A DNA stretch of 64,000 bases from Microbacterium excoecariae (lineage in GTDB: Bacteria; Actinomycetota; Actinomycetes; Actinomycetales; Microbacteriaceae): the NCBI RefSeq assembly GCF_011326725.1, contig NZ_JAANCO010000001.1:2021115-2085114 (forward strand), written 5' to 3'. Made by a program: the position numbers and the translations under genes. Under the pieces are notes generated by a model. That model had not been told where the DNA came from. It worked only from the letters and a program-made list of their open reading frames with translations, and made no database searches. Below are positions 29,466 through 39,264 of the stretch, piece after piece; position 1 is the first letter of the stretch, and each line of letters starts with the position of its first letter.

Positions 29466-30638
29466 TCAGCGGGGATCCGCGAGCGGATCCGCGACGAGCG
29501 CGTCGAAGACCCGCTCCGCGGCGCCGATCAGCAGCCGGTCGGCGCCGAGCGCCGCGGCACGAATGTCGAGATTCTCCGCGGGAGCGGGGAGCGTCTGGGC
29601 GCGCACGCCGCGGTCGAACGCGCGCGGATCCGCGGCCCGGAGCAGCGCGAGAAAGCCCCCAAGAACGATGACGCGCGGGTTCAGGACGTTCGCGGCGTTG
29701 GCGAGGGTGGCCTGGAGGATCCGGCGCTGCCGGGCGACCTCGTCCGCCACGTCCCGCCCCGTCGCCGCGGCGAGCGCCCGGCCGAGGGCGTCGTCGTCGG
29801 CCGCGCTCATCCGCACCGCCGCGAGGAGCCGGCGGCGGTTCACCTCGTCCTCGAGCACGCCGCCCGGGACGCGCCGATCCGCGTCCGCGGAGATCGAGGG
29901 CTGATTCTGCCCCCACTCCCCAGCGTATCCGCCCGCGCCGACGATGTGCGTGCCCGCAAGGATGAGCCCGCCGCCGATGCCGCTCGCGCCCCCGTTGAGA
30001 TAGACGACGTCGTCGCAGCCGCGGGCGGATCCGAACAGCCCCTCGGCGACGACCCCCGCCGAGGCATCGTTCGCGGCGACGGCGGGCAGGCCCGTCGCGC
30101 GCGCGAGCTCGCCGGCGAGGTCGGCCTCGCGCCACCCGAGGTGTGGCGCCACGCGCACGAGGCCGTCCGCGGCGCGCACGAGGCCGGGGACGGCGGCGGC
30201 CACGCCCCGAACGCGGGCGCCGGCGAGCGGCCCGCGGCGCCACGCGGCGAGCGCGTCGCCGACGTACCGCGCGGTCTCGGCCGGCGTCACCAGCCGGTCC
30301 ACCGAGTGGCGGATCCGGGCGATGACCCTGCCGCCGAGCGCGACCGCCCCGATCTCGACCGCGTCGACCTCGGGGTTCACGGCGAGGGCGACTACGCCCG
30401 GCCCGGGCTCGACGACGGGCGACGGGCGCCCGACGCGCCGGGTGAGATCCGGTTCCCGCTCGGCGACCAGGCCCGCGTCCGACAGCGCACCGACAAGGTC
30501 GGAGATCGTGGAGCGGTTCAGCCCCGTCCGCGCCGTCAGCTCGGCGCGCGAGAGCGCCCCGTCGCGGTGCACGAGCCGCACCACGGATCCGAGGTTCGCC
30601 CGGCGGACGTCTCCCCCGCTCGACCCCCGGCTCGTCAT
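29466..30638 (-). CDS. ROK-family repressor (XylR-like)
   Basis: A 390-residue regulator: N-terminal winged helix (LSRAELTARTGLNRSTISDLV, residues about 28-48, written LSRAELTARTGLNR then STISDLV) and a C-terminal ROK sugar-kinase-like domain with the sugar-binding GGASGIGGGLILAGTHIVG region (GGASGIGGG, then HIVGAGGYAGEWGQ). The usual ROK zinc-site Cys residues are not seen. Divergent from xylA-xylB, so it is the likely xylose-responsive repressor. ATG 30638 is preferred; a GTG at 30647 would add three residues. Confidence 0.83.
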   Translation of the reverse strand: MTSRGSSGGDVRRANLGSVVRLVHRDGALSRAELTARTGLNRSTISDLVGALSDAGLVAEREPDLTRRVGRPSPVVEPGPGVVALAVNPEVDAVEIGAVALGGRVIARIRHSVDRLVTPAETARYVGDALAAWRRGPLAGARVRGVAAAVPGLVRAADGLVRVAPHLGWREADLAGELARATGLPAVAANDASAGVVAEGLFGSARGCDDVVYLNGGASGIGGGLILAGTHIVGAGGYAGEWGQNQPSISADADRRVPGGVLEDEVNRRRLLAAVRMSAADDDALGRALAAATGRDVADEVARQRRILQATLANAANVLNPRVIVLGGFLALLRAADPRAFDRGVRAQTLPAPAENLDIRAAALGADRLLIGAAERVFDALVADPLADPR

Positions 30639-30714
30639 GCTCGTTACCCTAGCCGCCCCTCCCCGCCCGGCAGTCCGCGGGGCCTGAGGGTCCCCCGGAC
30701 GGCGCGTCACGTGT

Positions 30715-30732
30715 TATGTTGCCGAAGACAAC
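30715..30732 (+). promoter_or_regulatory. xylA promoter with operator-like repeat
   Basis: TATGTT (30715-30720) fits a -10 box. GTTG (30718-30721) and CAAC (30729-30732) form a short inverted repeat around 7 bases, covering the start region; a candidate site for the divergent ROK repressor. Confidence 0.45.
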
Positions 30733-30768
30733 TTTTTACCGACGACAACGACGACAAGGCGGTCTCAC

Positions 30769-31962
30769 ATGTCCCTCACCCCCACGCCCGCGGACCGGTT
30801 CTCCTTCGGCCTGTGGACCATCGGATACAACGGCACGGATCCGTTCGGCGGCCCGACGCGGCCGGCGCTCGACGTCGTGCACGGCGTCGAGAAGCTCGCC
30901 GAGCTCGGCGCGTACGGGCTCACGTTCCACGACGACGACCTCTTCGCGTTCGGATCCACGGACGCGGAGCGCCAGAAGCAGATCGATCGCCTGAAGGGCG
31001 CGCTCGCGGACACCGGCATCGTCGTGCCGATGGTGACGACGAACCTCTTTAGCGCCCCCGTCTTCAAGGACGGCGGCTTCACGTCGAACGACCGCCAGGT
31101 GCGTCGCTTCGCGCTGCGCAAGGTGCTCCGCAACCTCGATCTCGCCGCCGAGCTCGGCGCGAAGACCTTCGTGATGTGGGGCGGGCGCGAGGGCGCCGAG
31201 TACGACACGGCCAAGGACGTCCAGGCGGCGCTCGAGCGCTACCGGGAGGCCGTGGACCTGCTGGGCGATTACGTCACCGACAAGGGATACGACATCCGGT
31301 TCGCGATCGAGCCGAAGCCCAACGAGCCCCGCGGCGACATCCTGCTCCCGACGCTCGGCCACGCGCTCGCCTTCATCGACTCGCTGGAGCGCCCCGAGCT
31401 CGTCGGCCTCAACCCCGAGACGGGCCACGAGCAGATGGCGGGCCTGAACTTCACGGCCGGCATCGCGCAGGCGCTCTACCACGGCAAGCTCTTCCACATC
31501 GACCTCAACGGCCAGCGCGGCATCAAGTACGACCAGGACCTCGTGTTCGGTCACGGCGACCTGCACAACGCGTTCTCGCTCGTCGACCTCCTCGAGCACG
31601 GCTCGCCGGAGGGCGGCCCCGCCTACGACGGACCGCGCCACTTCGACTACAAGCCGAGCCGCACGGAGGACGAGGCGGGCGTGTGGGAGTCCGCCGCGGC
31701 CAACATGCGCATGTACCTCCTGCTCAAGGAGCGCGCCGCGGCGTTCCGGGCCGATCCCGAGGTCGCCGAAGCGCTCGAGGCCGCGCGCGTCGCGGAGCTG
31801 CGGCAGCCGACGCTCGGGGCCGGCGAGTCGTACGACGACCTGCTCGCCGACCGCACGGCCTACGAGGACTTCGACGCCGACGCGTACCTCGACGGCAAGG
31901 GCTTCGGGTTCGTCCGTCTGCAGCAGCTCGCGACCGAGCACCTGCTCGGCGCGCGCTCCTAA
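30769..31962 (+). CDS. xylA: Xylose isomerase
   Basis: Converts D-xylose to D-xylulose (and D-glucose to D-fructose) in the cytoplasm. The 397 residues correspond to the class I actinobacterial enzyme. Active-site residues are visible: His in LTFHDDDLF, Glu and Lys in [11 protein letters not shown], Glu and His in ETGHEQMAG, and the second metal-site Asp residues in [26 protein letters not shown] precedes the ATG by 6 bases. Followed after 12 bases by xylB. Confidence 0.97.
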   Translation: MSLTPTPADRFSFGLWTIGYNGTDPFGGPTRPALDVVHGVEKLAELGAYGLTFHDDDLFAFGSTDAERQKQIDRLKGALADTGIVVPMVTTNLFSAPVFKDGGFTSNDRQVRRFALRKVLRNLDLAAELGAKTFVMWGGREGAEYDTAKDVQAALERYREAVDLLGDYVTDKGYDIRFAIEPKPNEPRGDILLPTLGHALAFIDSLERPELVGLNPETGHEQMAGLNFTAGIAQALYHGKLFHIDLNGQRGIKYDQDLVFGHGDLHNAFSLVDLLEHGSPEGGPAYDGPRHFDYKPSRTEDEAGVWESAAANMRMYLLLKERAAAFRADPEVAEALEAARVAELRQPTLGAGESYDDLLADRTAYEDFDADAYLDGKGFGFVRLQQLATEHLLGARS

Positions 31963-31974
31963 GGGCCCGGCGCC

Positions 31975-33381
31975 GTGAGGCTCGTCGCGGGGGTCGACTC
32001 CTCCACGCAGAGCTGCAAGGTCGTCGTCGTCGACGCCGAGACGGGCGCGCTCGTGCGCTCGGGCCGCGCGCCGCACCCGGACGGATCCGAGGTGGATCCG
32101 GAGCACTGGTGGCAAGCGCTCGCCGCGGCGATCGACGACGCGGGCGGGCTGGACGACGTCGACGCGTGGGCGATCGCCGGCCAGCAGCACGGGATGGTCG
32201 CGCTTGACGGCGACGGCCGGGTGATTCGCGACGCCCTCCTGTGGAACGACACGCGCTCGGCGGGCGCCGCGGCCGACCTCACCCGCGAGGTCGGCGCGGG
32301 CGCGTTCGCCGAACGCACGGGGCTCGTGCCCGTGGCATCGTTCACCATCACGAAGCTGCGGTGGCTCGCCGATCACGAGCCCGCGTCGGCCGCGCGCGTC
32401 GCGGCCGTCGCCCTCCCCCACGACTGGCTCACGTGGCGCCTGCGCGGGTTCGGGCCCGCCGGCGAGTCTCGGCGCGGCCCCGTCCTGGAGGAGCTCGTCA
32501 CGGATCGGTCAGACGCCAGCGGCACGGGCTACTTCGACCCCCAGCGCGCCGAGTACGACCGGGAGCTGCTCGCCGCGGCGCTCGGTCGGGACGCGGCAGG
32601 CGTCGCCCTGCCGCGCATCCTCGCCCCCGACGCCGCCGTCGCGGACGAGGCGGGCCGCGTGGTCGCCGCGGGGTGCGGCGACAACGCGGGCGCCGCGCTC
32701 GGCATGGGGGCCCGCGCCGGCGACGTCGGCGTCTCGATCGGCACGAGCGGCACGGTCTTCGCCGTGGCCGAGCGCCCCGTCCGGGACCCCACCGGGACGG
32801 TCGCCGGGTTCGCGGACGCCTCCGGGCGCTACCTGCCCATCGTGACGACCCTCAACGCCGCCCGCGTGCTCGACGCCGTCGCGGCCCTCCTCGGGGTGGA
32901 CCACGACGAGCTTTCCCGCCTGGCGCTCGCGGCGGATCCGGGATCCGCGGGGCTCGTGCTCCAGCCGTGGTTTGAGGGCGAGCGGACGCCGAATCGGCCG
33001 GACGCGACCGCCACGCTGTTCGGCATGACGCTCGCCGCGACCACGCGGGAGAACCTCGCGCGGGCCGCCTTCGAGGGCGTACTGTGCGCGCTCGCGGACG
33101 GGCTGGACGCGATGCGCGCGGGCGGCGTCGAGGCGCAGCGGGTCCTCCTCACGGGCGGGGCCGCCACCTCGGCCGCGACCCAGCGCATCGCGGCCGAGGT
33201 GTTCGGCCTGCCCGTCGTCGTCCCCGCCCCCGGCGAGTACGTCGCGCTCGGCGCGGCGACGCAGGCGGCATGGGCGCTCGGGGGCGAGCGCCCGTCGTGG
33301 GCCGCCGCCTCCCAGGCGGAGCTGCCCGCGGACCCGCGCCCCGGCACGCGCACCCGCTACCGCGCCCGCCTCTCAGGGTAG
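31975..33381 (+). CDS. xylB: Xylulokinase
   Basis: Phosphorylates D-xylulose to xylulose 5-phosphate for the pentose phosphate pathway. FGGY-family kinase of 468 residues: N-terminal [13 protein letters not shown] phosphate loop, [20 protein letters not shown], catalytic Asp in [11 protein letters not shown], and the C-terminal [12 protein letters not shown] nucleotide site. GTG start 12 bases after the xylA stop; no strong ribosome binding site, so translation is probably coupled to xylA. Confidence 0.95.
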   Translation: MRLVAGVDSSTQSCKVVVVDAETGALVRSGRAPHPDGSEVDPEHWWQALAAAIDDAGGLDDVDAWAIAGQQHGMVALDGDGRVIRDALLWNDTRSAGAAADLTREVGAGAFAERTGLVPVASFTITKLRWLADHEPASAARVAAVALPHDWLTWRLRGFGPAGESRRGPVLEELVTDRSDASGTGYFDPQRAEYDRELLAAALGRDAAGVALPRILAPDAAVADEAGRVVAAGCGDNAGAALGMGARAGDVGVSIGTSGTVFAVAERPVRDPTGTVAGFADASGRYLPIVTTLNAARVLDAVAALLGVDHDELSRLALAADPGSAGLVLQPWFEGERTPNRPDATATLFGMTLAATTRENLARAAFEGVLCALADGLDAMRAGGVEAQRVLLTGGAATSAATQRIAAEVFGLPVVVPAPGEYVALGAATQAAWALGGERPSWAAASQAELPADPRPGTRTRYRARLSG

Positions 33382-33391
33382 CGTGGGGGCA
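33379..33391 (+). promoter_or_regulatory. Leaderless promoter of the MDR oxidoreductase gene
   Basis: TAGCGT at 33379-33384, 6 bases, then ATG at 33391. The hexamer overlaps the xylB stop codon. Confidence 0.45.
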
Positions 33392-34329
33392 TGGCTCAGG
33401 CAGTGCAGTTCACCCGTACCGGCGGACCCGAGGTCCTCGAGCTCGTGGAGATTCCGGATCCGGTCCCCGCGGCGGGCGAGGTCGCCATCCGCGTCGAGGC
33501 CGCGGGCGTGAACCCCATCGAGCGCAAGCTGCGCACGGGCGTGCGCCCACTCGCGGGCGCCGGTCCCTGGCGCACCGGATCCGACGGCGCGGGCGTCGTG
33601 ACGGCCGTAGGCGACGGCGTCGACGGCCTCCGCGTGGGCGACGCAGTCGCGTTCTTCGGCGCCGACGGCGCGTACGCCACCGACGTGCGGGTCGACGCCG
33701 CGCGCGTGTTCCTGCGCCCGGCCGGCGTCTCGGCCGCGCAGGGTGCGGCGCTCGGCATCCCGGCCGGCACCGCCTACCAGGCGCTGCGCTCGCTCGGGAT
33801 CCGCGAGGACGACACGCTGCTGATCCACGGCGGGTCGGGTGCCGTGGGGCAGGCCGCGATCCAGTTCGCGGTGCTCTTCGGCGCGCACGTGATCGCCACG
33901 ACGAGCGCGGGCCGCGCGAGCCGCGTCCGCGACCTCGGGGCGGAGCCCGTCACCTACGGCGACGGTCTCACCGGCCGCGTGCTCGAGGCCGCACCCGACG
34001 GCGTGACGGCCATCCTGGACTGCGCCGGGGCCGACGGCGTGCTCGAGGCGTCCATCGAGCTGCTCGACGACACGAGCCGGATTGCCACGATCGTCCTCGG
34101 CCAGAAGGCCGACGAGCTCGGCCTCCGGGCGTTCGCCGGCGGGTCGCGCCACCCCCTCACTCCGCAGCAGAACGCCTGGCGTGCCGAGGCCGTCCCCGTC
34201 GCCCTCGCGCTCATCGCGGCGGGGTACTTCGACGTCGAGATCGGCGAGTCGTTCTCGCTCGACGAGGCCGGGCGCGCGCAGTCCGCGGGCGAGGCGGGCG
34301 CGCCGGGCAAGCTCCTCCTCGTTCCCTGA
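33391..34329 (+). CDS. NADP-dependent quinone oxidoreductase-like MDR protein
   Basis: Zinc-free medium-chain dehydrogenase/reductase of 312 residues. The N-terminal GroES-like domain contains VAIRVEAAGVNPIERKLRTG (written VAIRVEAAGVNPIE / RKLRTG); the cofactor domain has LIHGGSGAVGQAAIQFA near residue 145. The absence of the zinc-binding Cys/His set and the AxxGxxG-type AVGQAA loop point to the QOR/zeta-crystallin group. The natural substrate is unknown; quinones or enones are typical. It does not appear linked functionally to the xylose genes before it. Confidence 0.82.
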   Translation: MAQAVQFTRTGGPEVLELVEIPDPVPAAGEVAIRVEAAGVNPIERKLRTGVRPLAGAGPWRTGSDGAGVVTAVGDGVDGLRVGDAVAFFGADGAYATDVRVDAARVFLRPAGVSAAQGAALGIPAGTAYQALRSLGIREDDTLLIHGGSGAVGQAAIQFAVLFGAHVIATTSAGRASRVRDLGAEPVTYGDGLTGRVLEAAPDGVTAILDCAGADGVLEASIELLDDTSRIATIVLGQKADELGLRAFAGGSRHPLTPQQNAWRAEAVPVALALIAAGYFDVEIGESFSLDEAGRAQSAGEAGAPGKLLLVP

Positions 34330-34391
34330 CGCGGGCCGTCATGCGCGGTCACGGGGCGTCACACGCGCTCGACCGCGGGCGTGCGCCGGGC

Positions 34392-34404
34392 GAGAATGAG
34401 GGCA
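34392..34404 (+). promoter_or_regulatory. Possible leaderless promoter of metY
   Basis: GAGAAT at 34392-34397, 6 bases, then ATG at 34404. The first base is not T, so this is weaker than the other cases. Confidence 0.35.
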
Positions 34405-35708
34405 TGACGACCGACGGATTCGCGACGACCCAGCTGCACACGGGGTACGTCCCCGGGACCCCGCAGAACACGGTCGCGACGCCGATCTATCAGTCGTCGG
34501 CATACCAGTTCTCGTCGCTCGCGGAGGCCCGCGAGCTGTTCGCGCTCCGGCGCCGCGGCAACATCTACAGCCGCAACGGCACCCCCACCCAGGCGGTTCT
34601 GGAGCAACGCATCACGGCGCTCGAGGGCGGCGTCGGCGCCGCCGCCGTGGGATCCGGCCAGGCGGCGACCGCCGTCGCCGCGCTCGCGCTGGCGGGCCGT
34701 GGCGGGCACATCGTCGCGGCGAGCTCCCTCTACGGCGGCACCGTGGACCTCTTCGACACCACCCTCGCCGACCTCGGCATCGAGGTCACGTTCGTCGACC
34801 AGGACGACCTCGCGGCCTGGCGCGGGGCCGTTCGCCCCACGACCCGGCTCTTGTTCGCGGAGACGGTCGCCAACCCCGTCGCCCAGGTGCTCGACATTCG
34901 CGCCGTGGCCGACATCGCGCACGCCGCGGGCGTCCCGCTCGTCCTCGATAACACCGTGGGCACGCCGTACCTGATCCGCGTGCGCGACCACGGCGCGGAC
35001 ATCGTGGTGCACTCGGCGACGAAATTCATCGGCGGCCACGGCACATCGCTCGGCGGTCTGGTGGTCGACCTCGGGACCTTCGACTTCGCGGCGGATCCGG
35101 CGAAATGGCCCGCGCTGTTCGAGCCGCACTGGCGTTTCGGCGACGTCGCGCTCTGGGACGCGTTCGGGCGGACGGGGGCGCTGACGACGCTTCTCAAGAG
35201 CCGCTTCGTCGCCGACCTCGGCCCCGCGCTCAGCCCGTTCAACGCCTTCCAGCTCCTCGAGGGCCTGGAGACGCTGGACCTGCGCGTCGGCCGGCACGCC
35301 GCCTCGGGGCTCGAGATCGCGCGCTTTCTCGCGGACCACCCGGCCGTCGGCCGCGTCTTTCATCCCGGGCTTCCCGACAACCCGTACGCGGCGCGCGCCG
35401 CCGAGTACTACCCCCGCGGCGTGCCGTCGGTGTTCGCCTTCGAGCTCGCGGATCCGGGCGCGGACGACGAGGCCGCGTTCGCGCGGGTCGCCCGCGTGGT
35501 AGACGCGCTTCGCACCATCAAGCTCGTGGCGAACATCGGCGACGCGCGGACGCTCGTGTGTCACCCCGCGTCCATGACCCACAACCACATGACGCCGGAT
35601 CAGCTGGCGGCCGCCGGAATCTCCTGGGCGACGATCCGGATCTCCGTCGGCCTCGAGGACACGGGCGACCTCATCGCGGACCTCGACCGCGCGCTGCGCG
35701 AGGCCTGA
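34404..35708 (+). CDS. metY: O-acetylhomoserine (thiol)-lyase / sulfhydrylase
   Basis: PLP enzyme making homocysteine from O-acetylhomoserine and sulfide in methionine synthesis. 434 residues: the MetY opening FATTQLHTGYVPG, ATPIYQSSAYQF, the PLP-stacking region ASSLYGGTVDLF, and PLP-binding Lys207 in HSATKFIGGHG. The length and the GGTV(D) motif favour the MetY rather than MetB branch. The downstream TauE/SafE-type exporter is a plausible partner in sulfur metabolism, though it has its own promoter-like hexamer. Confidence 0.93.
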   Translation: MTTDGFATTQLHTGYVPGTPQNTVATPIYQSSAYQFSSLAEARELFALRRRGNIYSRNGTPTQAVLEQRITALEGGVGAAAVGSGQAATAVAALALAGRGGHIVAASSLYGGTVDLFDTTLADLGIEVTFVDQDDLAAWRGAVRPTTRLLFAETVANPVAQVLDIRAVADIAHAAGVPLVLDNTVGTPYLIRVRDHGADIVVHSATKFIGGHGTSLGGLVVDLGTFDFAADPAKWPALFEPHWRFGDVALWDAFGRTGALTTLLKSRFVADLGPALSPFNAFQLLEGLETLDLRVGRHAASGLEIARFLADHPAVGRVFHPGLPDNPYAARAAEYYPRGVPSVFAFELADPGADDEAAFARVARVVDALRTIKLVANIGDARTLVCHPASMTHNHMTPDQLAAAGISWATIRISVGLEDTGDLIADLDRALREA

Positions 35709-35723
35709 CCGCGGGCGGCGCGC

Positions 35724-35738
35724 TAGCGTGGTCGCTCG
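35724..35738 (+). promoter_or_regulatory. Leaderless promoter of the TauE/SafE gene
   Basis: TAGCGT at 35724-35729, 8 bases, then GTG at 35738. Confidence 0.4.
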
Positions 35739-36478
35739 TGATCCTTCCTGACCTCGGCGCCGTCGCCTGGGCCGCGCTGGCCATCGGCGCGCTCACGATC
35801 GGCGTATCCAAGACCGGGCTGCCGGGCGCGAACACGCTGGGCATCGCCCTGTTCGCGAGCGTGCTGCCGGCGAAAGAGTCGACCGGCGCGATGCTCCTGC
35901 TCCTCATCGTCGGAGACGCGCTCGCGCTGTGGCTCTACCGCCGCCACGCGGACTGGCGCGCGCTCGTGCGCCTCGCGCCCTCCGTCATCGTCGGGCTGCT
36001 CGCGGGCGTCGTCTTCCTCGCTCTCGCCGACGATGCGTGGGTGAGGCGGACGATCGGCATCGTGCTGTTGGGGCTCATCGCGCTCACCCTCTGGCGCCGG
36101 AGGGCGTCCGCCGAGCGCGTCGGCTCGGGCGCGGGGGCCCGCGCCCTCTACGGCTCCCTCGGCGGGTTCACCACCATGGTCGCGAACGCGGGCGGGCCCG
36201 TGATGTCGATGTACTTCCTCGCCTCGCGCTTCTCGATGGAGGCGTTCCTCGGCACGGCGGCGTGGTTCTTCGCGATCGTCAACGTGACGAAGGTGCCGTT
36301 CTCGATCGGCCTCGGCCTCATCACCCCGACGACCCTCGCGATGGACGCCCTCCTCGTCGTTCCGGTGCTCGTCGGGGCCGCCATCGGGCGCTGGGCCGTG
36401 ACGCGCCTCAGCCAGCGCCTGTTCGATGCGATCGTGATCGGGCTGACGGTCGTCGGGGCCCTGTACCTGCTCGTCTGA
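35738..36478 (+). CDS. TauE/SafE-family membrane transporter
   Basis: A 246-residue protein with about seven hydrophobic segments. Two repeat-like halves each open with the family motif: GVSKTGLPGANTLGI (residues about 24-38) and GGFTTMVANAGGPVMSMY (about 139-156). Members are thought to export sulfite, sulfoacetate or other sulfonates. Placement after metY suggests sulfur-compound export, but this is inferred. GTG start at 35738, the first in-frame start after the metY stop that keeps the first helix. A strong hairpin follows the stop. Confidence 0.8.
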   Translation: MILPDLGAVAWAALAIGALTIGVSKTGLPGANTLGIALFASVLPAKESTGAMLLLLIVGDALALWLYRRHADWRALVRLAPSVIVGLLAGVVFLALADDAWVRRTIGIVLLGLIALTLWRRRASAERVGSGAGARALYGSLGGFTTMVANAGGPVMSMYFLASRFSMEAFLGTAAWFFAIVNVTKVPFSIGLGLITPTTLAMDALLVVPVLVGAAIGRWAVTRLSQRLFDAIVIGLTVVGALYLLV

Positions 36479-36504
36479 CGCGCGGGCCTCGCCCCGAAAA
36501 ACCC

Positions 36505-36539
36505 AACGGCCCCGGGAGGAGCACTCCCCCGGGGCCGTT
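36505..36539. terminator. Strong hairpin terminator
   Basis: Arms AACGGCCCCGGG (36505-36516) and its exact complement (36528-36539) with an 11-base loop. It lies 27 bases after the TauE stop and may also stop transcription from the convergent clp gene. Confidence 0.75.
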
Positions 36540-36666
36540 CACAGCAGGATCAAACCTATGCGGCCGTTCTGTCAGACCGCTGAACGCGGAGTGAACATTC
36601 ACCGCATTGTGCCGCGATCAGTGACCCCGACAGCGACATATCGCTCGCTCTCACCGCGCATATTGC

Positions 36667-39165
36667 TCACGCCGCCTGGGCCTCGGTGGCGTCGTCGACG
36701 CTCAGGCCGTGCGGCCCGGCGTCGACCACGACCTCGCGCGGCGCGCCCGCGACGAGCAGGTCGGCGAGGCGATCGTCGACCTCGCGCTGGATCAGGCGCC
36801 GGAGCGGGCGGGCCCCGAACTCGGGCTCGTGGCCGTGCTCGGCGAGCCACGCCACCGCCGCGGGCCTGACGACGAGGTCGACGCCCTGCGCCGCCGCCCG
36901 CGCGCGCGTCGCCTCCAGAAGGAGCTCGACGATGCGGGCGAGCTGCTCGCCCTCGAGCCGGCGGAACAGCACGATCTCGTCGATGCGGTTGATGAGCTCG
37001 GGCCGCATCGTCTCGCGCAGCCGCCCCATCACGCGCGCCCGCAGGTCGTCCGAATCCGCGTCGGCCCCCGCACGGGAGAACCCGATCGCGCCCTGCCGCG
37101 CGGTCAGGAACTCGCTGCCGATGTTCGAGGTCATGATGACCACGGTGTTCCGGAAGTCGACGGTCCGGCCCTGCGCGTCGGTCAGGCGGCCGTCCTCGAG
37201 GACCTGCAGGAGCAGCGTGAACACGTCGGGGTGCGCCTTCTCGATCTCGTCGAAGAGGACGACGGAGTACGGGTTGCGGCGCACGCGCTCCGTGAGCTGC
37301 CCGGCCTCGTCGTGGCCCACGTACCCGGGAGGGGCCCCGACGAGCCGGCTGACCGTGTGCTTCTCCGAGTACTCGCTCATGTCGAAGCGCGCGACGGCCG
37401 CCTCGTCGTCGAACAGGCTGGCCGCCAGGGCCTTCGCGAGCTCGGTCTTGCCGACGCCGGTGGGCCCGAGGAAGAGGAAGGATCCGTCCGGCCGGCGCGG
37501 ATCCGCCATGCCCGTCCGGCTGCGCCGCACGGAGCGCGCGACGGCCGCCACGGCCTCGTCCTGGCCGACGACCCGGCGGTGCAGCTCCTCCTCGAGGCCG
37601 GCGAGGCGCTCGCGATCGGCGGCGCCGATGCGGCCCGCGGGGATCCCCGTGAGGCGGCTGACGACGCCCGCGATCTCGTCGGCGCCCACGACCGGCACCG
37701 CGGCATCGGCGCTCGCCAGCTCCGCCTCGACCGCCACGATCTCGTCGCGGATCCGCGAGGCGTCCTCGTACCGCTCCGCCGCGACCGCGTCGCGCTTCGC
37801 CTCGTCGAGGTCGGCCCGGCGCGCGCGCAGATCGTCCGGGCGCGCCGCCGGGCCCGTCCGCAGGCGGCGCCGGGCGCCCGCCTGATCGATCAGGTCGATC
37901 GCCTTGTCGGGCAGCACGCGTTCGGGAAGGTAGCGCGCGCCGAGCGTCACGGCCGCGGCCAGGGCCTCATCGGTGAACCGCACCCCGTGATGGCGCTCGT
38001 ACGCCTCGCGGAGCCCCCCGAGGATCGCGATCGCGTCGTCGATGCCCGGCTCGCCCACGCGCACCTGCTGGAAGCGGCGCGCGAGCGCGGGGTCCTTTTC
38101 GATCCGGCGGAACTCCGTGAGCGTCGTGGCGCCGATGAGACGCAGCTCGCCGCGCGCGAGGCGCGGCTTGAGGATGTTGCCCGCGTCGATGGCGCCGGAT
38201 TCCCCGCCGCCCGCGCCGACGATCGTGTGGAGCTCATCGATGAAGAGCACCACGCGCCCCTCGGCCTCGGCGACCTCCGCCAGCGTCGACGTCAGGCGCT
38301 CCTCGAAGTCGCCGCGGTAGCGGGCGCCGGAGAGCATCCCGGCGATGTCGAGGCTCACCACGCGCGCCTCGGCGAGCGCCGCCGGCACCTCGCCCGCCGA
38401 GATCCTGCGCGCGAGCCCCTCGGCGATCGCGGTCTTGCCGACTCCGGCCTCGCCGACGAGCACGGGGTTGTTCTTCGTGCGGCGCGCGAGGATCTCGATC
38501 GCCTGCTCGATCTCCGCGTCGCGGCCGATGACGGGGTCGATCAGGCCCTGACGTGCACGCTCGGTCAGATCGGTGCCGTACCGCTCGAGCGCGGTGGGCT
38601 CGGCGGCCTGCGGCGACTCGCGGACCTCGGCCTCCGGCTCGGACTCGCCCCGCGCGGCGTGCACGAGCGCCTCGGCCGTGATGCCCGCCGCCTCGAGAAT
38701 GCGTCCGGCCGACGCATCTGGGGCCAAAACGAGGGCGAAGAAGAGGTGCTCGGGATCCACGTAGGTCGACCCCGTCGATCGCGCGACCTGCACAGCCTGG
38801 AGGAGCGCGCGCCGCAGCGCCGGCGTCATCGTGGCCGCGTCGACGTCGGCGGCCGCCGCCGCCGCGGGGAGCGAGGCCTCCGCCGATGCCGCGATCTCGC
38901 CGGGATCCGCGCCGATCGCGTCGAGGACCCGCGCGATGCCGGGCTCCGAGACGAGGCCCGACAGCACGTGGAGCGCGTCGAGCTCGGCCTGGCCGCGCTC
39001 CAGCGCGAAGCGCCCCGCGGCCTGCACGACGCCCATCGTGCGCGCGCTGAGCACTCGGGTGAGATCGATCGAGCGCGCCGAGCGGGCGCGCTCGGACGCC
39101 AGGTAGCGCGCGAGGAAGTCGTCGAACGACCGCGCGCCGTCGTCGGGCTGGGTGGTGTCGGGCAT
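36667..39165 (-). CDS. ClpC-like AAA+ unfoldase (Clp ATP-binding subunit)
   Basis: A HSP100 chaperone of 832 residues: N-terminal Clp_N repeat region (1-145), first AAA+ module with GEAGVGKT and LFIDELHTIVGAG, a short middle region with a UVR-like coiled segment (DEAKRDAVAAERYEDASRIRDE), and a second AAA+ module with GPTGVGKT and LFDEIEKAHPDV. The short middle region and an IGF tripeptide loop (QGAIGFSRAG) in module two suggest a ClpC-type partner of ClpP rather than the disaggregase ClpB. The ATG at 39165 is preceded by AGGGGAGGG. Two HAIR-like sites 20-68 bases upstream suggest HspR heat-shock control. Confidence 0.88.
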   Translation of the reverse strand: MPDTTQPDDGARSFDDFLARYLASERARSARSIDLTRVLSARTMGVVQAAGRFALERGQAELDALHVLSGLVSEPGIARVLDAIGADPGEIAASAEASLPAAAAAADVDAATMTPALRRALLQAVQVARSTGSTYVDPEHLFFALVLAPDASAGRILEAAGITAEALVHAARGESEPEAEVRESPQAAEPTALERYGTDLTERARQGLIDPVIGRDAEIEQAIEILARRTKNNPVLVGEAGVGKTAIAEGLARRISAGEVPAALAEARVVSLDIAGMLSGARYRGDFEERLTSTLAEVAEAEGRVVLFIDELHTIVGAGGGESGAIDAGNILKPRLARGELRLIGATTLTEFRRIEKDPALARRFQQVRVGEPGIDDAIAILGGLREAYERHHGVRFTDEALAAAVTLGARYLPERVLPDKAIDLIDQAGARRRLRTGPAARPDDLRARRADLDEAKRDAVAAERYEDASRIRDEIVAVEAELASADAAVPVVGADEIAGVVSRLTGIPAGRIGAADRERLAGLEEELHRRVVGQDEAVAAVARSVRRSRTGMADPRRPDGSFLFLGPTGVGKTELAKALAASLFDDEAAVARFDMSEYSEKHTVSRLVGAPPGYVGHDEAGQLTERVRRNPYSVVLFDEIEKAHPDVFTLLLQVLEDGRLTDAQGRTVDFRNTVVIMTSNIGSEFLTARQGAIGFSRAGADADSDDLRARVMGRLRETMRPELINRIDEIVLFRRLEGEQLARIVELLLEATRARAAAQGVDLVVRPAAVAWLAEHGHEPEFGARPLRRLIQREVDDRLADLLVAGAPREVVVDAGPHGLSVDDATEAQAA

Positions 39166-39184
39166 GGCCCTCCCCTTCGTGAGA

Positions 39185-39203
39185 TTGACTCGAAACGGCT
39201 CAA
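39185..39203 (-). promoter_or_regulatory. HAIR-like HspR site 1 upstream of the Clp gene
   Basis: TTGACT-N7-GCTCAA, close to the HspR consensus core TTGAGT-N7-ACTCAA, with the same 7-base spacing. Confidence 0.55.
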
Positions 39204-39213
39204 CTTTCAAATA

Positions 39214-39232
39214 TTGAGCCGAGCCGTGTCAA
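39214..39232 (-). promoter_or_regulatory. HAIR-like HspR site 2 and -35 element
   Basis: TTGAGC-N7-TGTCAA, the second inverted pair with HspR-type spacing. On the minus strand its outer half reads TTGACA, a consensus -35 box, so repressor binding would block the promoter. Confidence 0.55.
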
Positions 39233-39264
39233 GTTCAACGACGCCCGGGCGGAGGTATTCCCGA

